From assembly GCA_929200175.1 (NCBI GenBank), contig CAKMYR010000053.1:2706-7799 (forward strand): 5,094 bases of DNA, written 5' to 3'. This document shows, one piece after another, positions 1 to 5,094 of the stretch (the first letter of the stretch is position 1; every line of letters begins with the position of its first letter). Source of the DNA: an uncultured Gammaproteobacteria bacterium. GTDB taxonomy: Bacteria; Pseudomonadota; Gammaproteobacteria; PS1; Pseudothioglobaceae. The translations under genes and the position numbers were made by a program. A model generated the notes under the pieces. The model was not told the DNA's origin and did not search any database. It saw nothing but the letters and a program-made list of their open reading frames with translations.

Positions 1-818
1 CTAATATATTGGTAGAATCAAAAGATATTTATTTTAATGGTAATAAAATTCCAAATTCCAAATTTAAACTGATTTCAAAAAATGGAATAGTAGCTTTAGA
101 TGATTTGCAATTAGAAGATAAAAAGTTATTTAATTTTAATGTAATTTGGAGTAAAAAATATTTTAGTATATTTACTAACGCTAAAGACAAAAAATTAAGT
201 GATTTTTTAAAGCAATTCAATATTAAAAGAGATGTCGGTGATAGCGAGGTTAATTTTAGTATTAATTTATTTTGTAATTGCGATCCGTGGGATATTGATT
301 TGAAAAATATAAAAGGACATGCAAAAATTGATGCAAAAAATGGTAATTTTAAAGATATAGATGTAGGATTTGCCAAAATATTTACTATGTTAAATATAGA
401 TTCTATTGATAATATTTTAACTCTTGATTTTGAAGATTTAACTACTGAAGGTTTTTCTTATAATAATATGCAAGCAGATATTATTATTGAAGATTCTGTT
501 GCCAAAATTGATAGTTTTGTAATAGAGTCAGATTCTTCTAATATAAATATATCTGGTAGTAGTGATATTTCAAAACAAGATTATGACGTATTAGTCTCAG
601 TATCGCCAGAGACTGCTAAAGCTATTCCTTTATTATCTTATTTAGGTGGTCAAGCGCTATTAGGAGTTAGTATTTTTTTGCATGATAACATATTTTTTGA
701 CGATGAATTAGCCACTCCTTTTTTCAACAATTTACTAAATTTTAAGTATAAAATTAAAGGCTCTTGGGATAATCCTAAAATTGAAGCTTATGATAGAAAA
801 AGTATTAAAAAACAATAA
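1..818 (+). CDS. yhdP: YhdP family AsmA-like protein, C-terminal part (5' end outside window)
   Basis: The reading frame is open to the left edge (first full codon at position 3) and ends at TAA 816-818, giving about 271 visible residues of a protein that usually has about 1,250. The TTG at 9 is probably not a start. The visible part resembles the AsmA-like C-terminal region of YhdP: the block GFAKIFTMLNID at 366-401, followed by a 'LTLDFEDL..EGFSY' stretch, a beta-rich segment with an 'NISGSSDI' pattern, a hydrophobic stretch around 'PLLSYLGGQALLG', and the near-terminal GSWDNP motif at 759-776. Family knowledge: YhdP is anchored in the inner membrane, spans the periplasm, and works with TamB and YdbH in carrying phospholipid to the outer membrane. 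The N-terminal membrane anchor is not in the window. The frame overlaps tldD by 29 nt, as expected for co-transcribed neighbours; yhdP also lies directly before tldD in E. coli. The family call is fairly secure; the function is inherited from the family. Confidence 0.85.
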   Translation, partial: NILVESKDIYFNGNKIPNSKFKLISKNGIVALDDLQLEDKKLFNFNVIWSKKYFSIFTNAKDKKLSDFLKQFNIKRDVGDSEVNFSINLFCNCDPWDIDLKNIKGHAKIDAKNGNFKDIDVGFAKIFTMLNIDSIDNILTLDFEDLTTEGFSYNNMQADIIIEDSVAKIDSFVIESDSSNINISGSSDISKQDYDVLVSVSPETAKAIPLLSYLGGQALLGVSIFLHDNIFFDDELATPFFNNLLNFKYKIKGSWDNPKIEAYDRKSIKKQ

Positions 819-2214
819 TTTAGATGATAGTAAAATTACTTTTCTTCTATCTGATTTATTTACTCATAATTCTGACTATGCCGATTTATATTTTCAATAT
901 TCTGTAAATGAGTCTTGGTTATTAGAAGATGGTATTGTTAAATCTGGTAGTTATTCTACTAACCAAGGAGTTGGAGTTAGAGAAATTAAAGAAGAGCAAA
1001 CTGGATTTGCTTATTCTAGCGATTTGAATATTGATGCAATTAATTCTGCTATTAAATTTACCAAAGAAAAAAATACAGCAAAACATCATAAGCAACAAAA
1101 AATACAAGTTTTTAATTCAATGCCAGCAATATCAAAATATAATGGATTAAATCCATTAAATAGCCTAACATCTGAAGAAAAAATAGATTTATTAAAAACA
1201 ATAGATAAAGTAGCTAGAAAAGAGCCTAAGGTTAAACAAGTTAGTGCCTCTTTATCTGCTAATTATACTGATATAGTTGTAATTTCTACTGATGGCGTTT
1301 ATAAAAAAGATTATAGACCTATGGTGCGTATTAATATTAATGTCATTGTTGAAGATAATGGCAGGATTGAATCTGCTTATAGTGGCGGCGGCGGGCGTTA
1401 TGATTATAGATATTTTATTGATAATAACTTAGCTATAAATTATGTCAACGAAGCTGTCAGACAAGCATTAGTTTCTTTAGAGGCGAAAAATACTCCTGCT
1501 GGAAAGTTTCCAGTTATCCTTGGGTCAGGCTGGCCTGGGGTATTACTCCATGAAGCGATAGGTCATGGACTAGAAGGCGATTTTAATCGCAAAAAAACTT
1601 CAGTTTTTACCAATAGAATTGGGGAAAAGATAGCTAGTGAAAAATGTAGTATAGTAGATAATGGTACTTTAGCAAACAGGCGAGGTAGTCTTAACATTGA
1701 TGATGAAGGTACTCCAACTCAAAATACTGTTTTAATTGAAAATGGTATTTTAAAATCTTATATGTTTGATAAATTAAATGCTAGATTAATGGGTGAAAAA
1801 TCTACTGGGAATGCAAGAAGAGAGTCTTATGCCCATATTCCAATGCCAAGAATGACCAATACTTATATGCTAAATGGTAAAGATAATTTAACAGATATGA
1901 TTTCTTCGGTAGATAAAGGAATTTATGCATTAAATTTTGATGGAGGGCAAGTAGATATAACTTCTGGTAAATTTGTATTTTCAGCAAATGAGGCTTATTT
2001 AATAGAAAATGGCAAGATTAGTTATCCGGTTAAAGGAGCTACTTTTACTGGTGCTGGAGATGAAGTATTAAAAAAAATATCAATGGTAGCAAATGATCTT
2101 AAATTAGATAGCGGCGTTGGAGTATGTGGCAAAGACGGACAATCAGTCCCAGTTGGAGTCGGCCAACCTAGTTTAAAAATTGATGAATTAATAGTAGGCG
2201 GCACTGAGTGCTAA
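790..2214 (+). CDS. tldD: TldD, metalloprotease subunit of the TldD/TldE complex
   Basis: This is a complete 474-residue protein, close to the 481 of E. coli TldD. The zinc-protease signature HEAIGH is at residues 254-259 (H254, E255, H258) inside a 'LLHEAIGHGLEGD' block. The C-terminal metal-ligand cysteine is C446 in 'GVCGKDGQSVPVGVGQP'. These residues sit at a constant offset of eight from E. coli H262/E263/H266/C454, so the active site looks complete. Family knowledge: TldD carries the catalytic site and pairs with TldE (PmbA) in the cytoplasm to cleave unfolded peptides; in E. coli it matures microcin B17 and degrades the CcdA antitoxin. TldE is not in this window. ATG 790 is preferred over the in-frame TTG 781 because it is a standard start and gives a near-family N-terminus. 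There is no strong Shine-Dalgarno, and the start lies inside yhdP, so translational coupling is likely. A glycine-rich, locally GC-richer core reflects conserved motifs rather than transfer. Confidence 0.96.
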   Translation: MIEKVLKNNNLDDSKITFLLSDLFTHNSDYADLYFQYSVNESWLLEDGIVKSGSYSTNQGVGVREIKEEQTGFAYSSDLNIDAINSAIKFTKEKNTAKHHKQQKIQVFNSMPAISKYNGLNPLNSLTSEEKIDLLKTIDKVARKEPKVKQVSASLSANYTDIVVISTDGVYKKDYRPMVRININVIVEDNGRIESAYSGGGGRYDYRYFIDNNLAINYVNEAVRQALVSLEAKNTPAGKFPVILGSGWPGVLLHEAIGHGLEGDFNRKKTSVFTNRIGEKIASEKCSIVDNGTLANRRGSLNIDDEGTPTQNTVLIENGILKSYMFDKLNARLMGEKSTGNARRESYAHIPMPRMTNTYMLNGKDNLTDMISSVDKGIYALNFDGGQVDITSGKFVFSANEAYLIENGKISYPVKGATFTGAGDEVLKKISMVANDLKLDSGVGVCGKDGQSVPVGVGQPSLKIDELIVGGTEC

Positions 2215-2235
2215 GATACTTAAAATAAAAAATAG

Positions 2236-3000
2236 TTATAATTTATAATCAATTATTAAAGGCGCATGATCGGAAAAGCGCTCATCTTTGTAGATAGATG
2301 CACTCTGTACAGTTCCTTTTAGATTCTTACTAGTTATTTGATAATCAATTCTCCATCCTGTATTGTTTTGCCATGCTTGCCCACGATTTGACCACCAAGT
2401 GTATTGGTTTTCATCTTGATTAATCTCACGAAAAGCATCAATAAAGCCAACTTTATTAAATAATTTATCCATCCATTCACGTTCTTCTGGTAGGCAACCA
2501 GAGCGATTTTTATTAGCATTAAAGTTTTTAATATCGCGTTTTTTATGGACAATATTAATATCACCACAAATAATATAACGCCTATTATCTTGTTGAAGAT
2601 TTTGTAAATATGGCATAAATCTATCATTGATAAAATCGATTTTATATTTTTGCCTTAATTCTTTAGATGAGCCTGAAGGGATATAGATTGAAATAATACT
2701 AAGATTAGCAAAATCTGCTTGAATAAAACGCCCTTCAAAATTAATATCTTCCCATGGAGAAAAAATAATTTTATCAGGCTTTTTTTTGCAATAAATTCCA
2801 GTACCGCTATATCCTTTACGCTGGGCAGGCTTATAATATGTATGGATTCCTTTAGGATAAAATCTGCTATCTAATTGATTTTCTTGAGCTTTAATTTCTT
2901 GAACACAAACTATATCGGCATTTTGGATTTTAATCCAGTTAAAAAAACCTTTTTTTTCAGCTGCTCGAATTCCATTAACATTGGCTGTTATAATTTTCAT
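2236..3000 (-). CDS. xthA: Exonuclease III / Crc-family DNA repair nuclease (catalytically intact)
   Basis: This is a complete 254-residue member of the endonuclease/exonuclease/phosphatase fold (E. coli XthA has 268). All ExoIII active-site positions are visible: N7 (TANVNGIRA), E35 (VQEIKA), Y106 (IYIPSG), D147 and N149 (CGDINIVH), D219 (GWRIDYQ), and D244-H245 (FSDHAPL). Family knowledge: such enzymes incise DNA at abasic sites and trim blocked 3' ends in base excision repair, using Mg2+ or Mn2+. Details such as 'YTWWSNRGQAW..N.GWRIDYQ', 'FSDHAPLIIDY' and the neighbouring pyrE recall Pseudomonas Crc, an ExoIII relative that acts as a catabolite-repression regulator with Hfq. Crc has lost catalytic residues, whereas this protein keeps them, so a repair role is the better call. 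The gene is convergent with tldD (21 nt gap) and divergent from pyrE (20 nt gap). ATG 2998-3000 gives the canonical N-terminus but lacks a visible Shine-Dalgarno. Two A8 tracts lie in the coding strand. Confidence 0.93.
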   Translation of the reverse strand: MKIITANVNGIRAAEKKGFFNWIKIQNADIVCVQEIKAQENQLDSRFYPKGIHTYYKPAQRKGYSGTGIYCKKKPDKIIFSPWEDINFEGRFIQADFANLSIISIYIPSGSSKELRQKYKIDFINDRFMPYLQNLQQDNRRYIICGDINIVHKKRDIKNFNANKNRSGCLPEEREWMDKLFNKVGFIDAFREINQDENQYTWWSNRGQAWQNNTGWRIDYQITSKNLKGTVQSASIYKDERFSDHAPLIIDYKL

Positions 3001-3009
3001 ATTTACAAT
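2981..3009 (+). promoter_or_regulatory. Candidate pyrE promoter inside the 5' end of xthA
   Basis: On the pyrE strand, 2986-2994 reads TGTTATAAT, a perfect extended -10 (TGn plus TATAAT), which would place the start of transcription near 3001 and leave about 20 nt of leader. A second, overlapping arrangement is TTGGCT (2981-2986), a 17-bp spacer and TACAAT (3004-3009), which would start only about five nucleotides before the ATG. Both lie over the first codons of the divergent xthA gene. In DNA this AT-rich, -10-like words are common, so only the extended -10 carries much weight. No promoter could lie wholly in the 20-nt gap. Confidence 0.45.
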
Positions 3010-3035
3010 TTTATATAAACATGGAGCAATACCAA
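3008..3035 (-). promoter_or_regulatory. Candidate xthA promoter overlapping the pyrE start
   Basis: Read on the minus strand, TTGGTA (3035-3030) is followed by a 16-bp spacer and TAAAAT (3013-3008), a plausible sigma-70-type promoter with four and five of six matches to consensus. It would start transcription very near the xthA ATG (3000), implying a leaderless or nearly leaderless message. The elements cover the pyrE start codon, so the two promoters would interfere. The signal is weak given the base composition. Confidence 0.25.
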
Positions 3036-3665
3036 AAAGATTTTATTAGTTTTATCATAGATATAGGTGCGTTAAAATTTGGTGAGTTTACTTTAAAATC
3101 AGGGCGTATTAGTCCTTATTTTTTTAATGCAGGTGCTTTTAATACTGGAGAGCACATAGCTAAATTAGGTGATTTTTATGCTAATGCTATTCAATCATAT
3201 AAATTAGATTTTGATGTTTTATTTGGTCCTGCTTATAAAGGCATACCATTAGCAACATCAGTTGCAATTGCATTAAATAATACTTTTAATAAAAATGTAG
3301 CATATAGCTTTAATCGCAAAGAAGCCAAAAAACACGGAGAAGGCGGCAATATTGTTGGCGCTGAATTAAAAGGCGATATTTTAATTATTGATGATGTTAT
3401 TACTGCAGGAACTGCTATTTTAGAATCTATCGATATTATCAATAACAATAATGCCAAAGTCAAAAATGCTTTAGTAATGTTAGATCGTCAAGAAAGAGGA
3501 AGAAGCAAAGAGTCAGCTATCCAAGAATTAGAAAATAAATTTAATATTAAAATTTTTAGTATTATAAATTTATCTCACTTAATAAATTATTTAAAACAAG
3601 ATTTTGATAAAGATTTAGTCAAAAGAATTGAAGCCTATAATAAGCTTTATAGTATAAATCAATAG
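3021..3665 (+). CDS. pyrE: Orotate phosphoribosyltransferase
   Basis: This is a complete 214-residue protein (E. coli PyrE has 213). It catalyses orotate + PRPP to orotidine 5'-phosphate + PPi, the fifth step of de novo pyrimidine synthesis, as a cytoplasmic homodimer with Mg2+. Visible motifs: 'FTLKSGR.SPYFFN' with K26 and R29 near the N-terminus; 'FGPAYKG' with K73; the mobile catalytic loop 'RKEAKKHGEGG' with R99, K100, K103 and H105; and the PRPP-binding motif IDDVITAGTA at residues 123-132 with D124 and D125. These positions coincide with the E. coli numbering, so the enzyme looks fully active. ATG 3021 gives the family N-terminus; no Shine-Dalgarno is visible. The gene stands alone on its strand: divergent from the ExoIII-family gene and convergent with adk. 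No attenuator like that of the E. coli rph-pyrE leader is possible in the 20-nt upstream gap. Confidence 0.97.
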   Translation: MEQYQKDFISFIIDIGALKFGEFTLKSGRISPYFFNAGAFNTGEHIAKLGDFYANAIQSYKLDFDVLFGPAYKGIPLATSVAIALNNTFNKNVAYSFNRKEAKKHGEGGNIVGAELKGDILIIDDVITAGTAILESIDIINNNNAKVKNALVMLDRQERGRSKESAIQELENKFNIKIFSIINLSHLINYLKQDFDKDLVKRIEAYNKLYSINQ

Positions 3666-3690
3666 TTTTTAATAATTTTTTTAAAAACTA
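3663..3690. terminator. Candidate bidirectional terminator: inverted repeat containing both stop codons
   Basis: A perfect 10-bp inverted repeat, TAGTTTTTAA (3663-3672) and TTAAAAACTA (3681-3690), flanks an 8-nt loop. The left arm begins with the pyrE TAG stop and the right arm contains the adk TAG stop on the other strand, so the hairpin fills the 22-nt convergent gap. The stem has only one G-C pair, and on the plus strand no long T run follows it, so it would be a weak intrinsic terminator. Its position between convergent genes is the main support. Confidence 0.4.
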
Positions 3691-4335
3691 ATTTAATTGA
3701 CTATAAATATCGTTGGTAACTTCTTTAATATCTTTAAGACCATTAACTTCAATATATTTTATTTTGTTGTTATTATTAGCAAGGGATTTGTAATAATCAA
3801 TTAATGGATTAGTTTGTTTGTGATAGACATTTAAGCGAGATTGTACCACTTGTTTATTATCATCTTCACGCTGGATTAATTTTTCGCCTGTTATATCATC
3901 AATATTATCAATTTTAGGAGGGTTATATTTAATATGATAAGTACGACCAGAAGCTAAATGAATACGACGACCTGACATTCTATTAATAATTTCATTATCT
4001 TTTATTTGAATTTCAATTATATAATCAATCTTAATTTTTTGATTATCTAACGCTTGGGCTTGGATTATTGTTCTTGGAAAGCCATCAAATAAAAAACCTT
4101 TTTTACAATCATTTTTATTAATTCTTTGTTTTATCAAGCTAATAATAATATCATCAGATACTAAATTACCAGAATCCATTATTTTTTTTGCTTTAATTCC
4201 TATAGGCTCATTAGCTTTGAAACTAGCTCTTAACATATCTCCAGTAGATATTTGGGGAATTGAATATTTTTTAGATAAATTTTTTGCTTGTGTTCCTTTT
4301 CCAGAACCAGGAGGACCTAATAAAATAATATTCAT
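3688..4335 (-). CDS. adk: Adenylate kinase
   Basis: This is a complete 215-residue long-form adenylate kinase (E. coli has 214), catalysing ATP + AMP to 2 ADP in the cytoplasm and setting the adenylate energy balance. The P-loop GPPGSGKGTQ is at residues 7-16 with K13; 'STGDMLR' follows for AMP binding; DGFPRT starts at D84 with R88; and the LID domain begins at 'GRRIH' and runs through 'GRTYHIKYNPP' to 'QREDD'. The LID lacks the four-cysteine zinc site of Gram-positive enzymes, as usual in Gammaproteobacteria. The ATG lies only 6 nt after the stop of the upstream phosphofructokinase gene with no clear Shine-Dalgarno between them, so the two are likely co-transcribed and coupled. Convergent with pyrE. 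An A8 run on the coding strand lies at 4182-4189. The assignment is secure. Confidence 0.97.
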   Translation of the reverse strand: MNIILLGPPGSGKGTQAKNLSKKYSIPQISTGDMLRASFKANEPIGIKAKKIMDSGNLVSDDIIISLIKQRINKNDCKKGFLFDGFPRTIIQAQALDNQKIKIDYIIEIQIKDNEIINRMSGRRIHLASGRTYHIKYNPPKIDNIDDITGEKLIQREDDNKQVVQSRLNVYHKQTNPLIDYYKSLANNNNKIKYIEVNGLKDIKEVTNDIYSQLN

Positions 4336-4341
4336 ATTAAG

Positions 4342-5094
4342 CTATATTGCAAATGAAGGTAACTTTTTCTCAATTGTTTGTTTGTTCATAACTATATAAT
4401 GAGGTAGTCCATCTTTATAAGGAGGATAATTTTCACCTTCAATTAGTGGTTTTAGATATTCTAAACAAGATTTAGTAATGCCAAAACCGTCTTCTGATAT
4501 GTAGCTAGATGGCATCATTTTTTCAACATTAGCAATATCTTTAAGATCTCCAAAATCAATTTTCCAAGTATATGGATTATTAGAAGTACGAATAATTGCA
4601 GGCATAACAGAATTTTTACCTTCAAGCGCCATCTTAACAGCTGCTTCGCCTAAGGCATAAGCCTGCTCAACATCAGAATTTGAGGCCAAATGACGCGCAG
4701 AACGCTGGAGGTAATCAGCAACAGCCCAGTGATATTTATAACCTAATCCTTGTTTTACAATATTTGCAACTACAGGAGCAGCCCCACCAAGCTGCGCATG
4801 TCCAAAATTATCTTTTGTGTCTTGCTCTGATAAAAATTTACCATTTTCCCATTTTGTTCCTTCTGATACTACAATAGTACAATATCCATATTTTTTAACA
4901 TTGTTATCAACTTTAGCTAAAAATTTATCTTGATTAAAACTAATTTCAGGAAATAAAATAACCAAAGGAATTGATTCAACTAGTCCAGCAGCAGCAGCTA
5001 TCCAGCCGGCATGTCTGCCCATAACTTCAAGTATGAAAACTTTAGTAGATGTTGCTGCCATTGAAGCAACATCAAAACTAGCTTCCATAGTTGA
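4342..5094 (-). CDS. pfp: 6-phosphofructokinase, probably pyrophosphate-dependent (C-terminal part; 5' end outside window)
   Basis: The frame is open at the right edge and ends at TAG 4342-4344, giving 250 visible residues; family members usually have about 400-420, so roughly 40% of the N-terminal side is missing. The Met at 5086-5088 is internal. Recognisable features are the sugar-phosphate motif MGRHAGW (5002-5022) after 'FILEV', the 'VVSEG' stretch, 'AQLGGAAPVVAN', and 'YHWAVADYLQRSARH', whose QR corresponds to the IQRGG region of ATP-PFK. 'EVMGRHAGWIAAA', the YLQR..RH form and the C-terminal 'LIEGE.YPPYKDGLP' resemble PPi-dependent enzymes of methylotrophic and sulfur-oxidising bacteria. 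The residues that decide PPi versus ATP use (the GGDD and PKTIDND region) are outside the window, so the phosphoryl donor is inferred. PPi-PFK interconverts fructose 6-phosphate + PPi and fructose 1,6-bisphosphate + Pi reversibly, and can also act on sedoheptulose phosphates. It is directly upstream of adk. Confidence 0.87.
   Translation of the reverse strand, partial: STMEASFDVASMAATSTKVFILEVMGRHAGWIAAAAGLVESIPLVILFPEISFNQDKFLAKVDNNVKKYGYCTIVVSEGTKWENGKFLSEQDTKDNFGHAQLGGAAPVVANIVKQGLGYKYHWAVADYLQRSARHLASNSDVEQAYALGEAAVKMALEGKNSVMPAIIRTSNNPYTWKIDFGDLKDIANVEKMMPSSYISEDGFGITKSCLEYLKPLIEGENYPPYKDGLPHYIVMNKQTIEKKLPSFAI

Noticed and set aside
9..11. TTG as a start for the leftmost gene
   Set aside because: The frame is open to the left edge and the protein matches only the C-terminal part of a much longer family.
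29..376. Open frame on the minus strand, hydrophobic and leucine/serine rich
   Set aside because: It lies antisense to yhdP, whose frame has recognisable family motifs; the composition is what AT-rich antisense reading produces.
1381..1570. Locally GC-richer stretch inside tldD, considered as a transferred segment
   Set aside because: It encodes glycine-rich and HEAIGH active-site blocks; conserved amino acids explain the composition.
2334..2627. Second minus-strand open frame of 97 codons
   Set aside because: It is an alternative frame inside the ExoIII-family gene, which has all catalytic motifs; no motif of its own.
3233..3463. Minus-strand open frame opposite pyrE
   Set aside because: Antisense to the conserved PRPP-binding and catalytic-loop region of pyrE; no independent support.
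4680..4877. Plus-strand frame with a glutamine-rich stretch
   Set aside because: Antisense to the conserved YHWAVADYLQR and AQLGGAAP regions of the phosphofructokinase; the glutamines arise from reading those codons backwards.
5086..5088. ATG as the start of the phosphofructokinase gene
   Set aside because: The frame continues to the window edge and the family needs a further N-terminal part with the donor-binding site; this Met is internal.

Overview
This AT-rich window (roughly 30% GC by eye, not counted) carries six tightly packed protein-coding genes and almost no non-coding DNA. The gene content is gammaproteobacterial housekeeping: the end of a YhdP-type AsmA-like envelope protein, TldD, an exonuclease III/Crc-family nuclease, PyrE, adenylate kinase, and the C-terminal part of a phosphofructokinase that resembles the pyrophosphate-dependent type. 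Low GC, short intergenic gaps, intact core genes and a PPi-PFK-like enzyme together suggest a sulfur-oxidising (SUP05/Thioglobus/vesicomyid-symbiont-like) or methylotrophic gammaproteobacterium, possibly a symbiont. That placement is inference from gene content, not something the window proves.

Layout: 1-818 (+) is the 3' end of yhdP, cut by the left edge. 790-2214 (+) is tldD, which overlaps yhdP by 29 nt, so the two are probably one transcript. 2236-3000 (-) is the ExoIII-family gene, convergent with tldD across 21 nt. 3021-3665 (+) is pyrE, diverging from the nuclease gene across only 20 nt. 3688-4335 (-) is adk, convergent with pyrE across 22 nt. 4342-5094 (-) is the 3' part of the phosphofructokinase gene, cut by the right edge, ending 6 nt before adk and so probably its upstream operon partner. 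No stretch without a gene exceeds 22 nt. I see no tRNA, rRNA, CRISPR array, insertion sequence or phage gene.

How the genes relate: yhdP-tldD is an old gammaproteobacterial neighbourhood (envelope lipid transport plus a cytoplasmic metalloprotease subunit). The nuclease-pyrE pair recalls the crc-pyrE neighbourhood of Pseudomonas, but here the nuclease keeps its catalytic residues. The pfp-adk pair joins two enzymes of phosphoryl-group balance (PPi/Pi and ATP/ADP/AMP). I found no clearly novel system. The points most worth a second look are the compact divergent promoter region, the catalytically intact Crc relative, the pfp-adk pairing, and a perfect inverted repeat that contains both stop codons of pyrE and adk.
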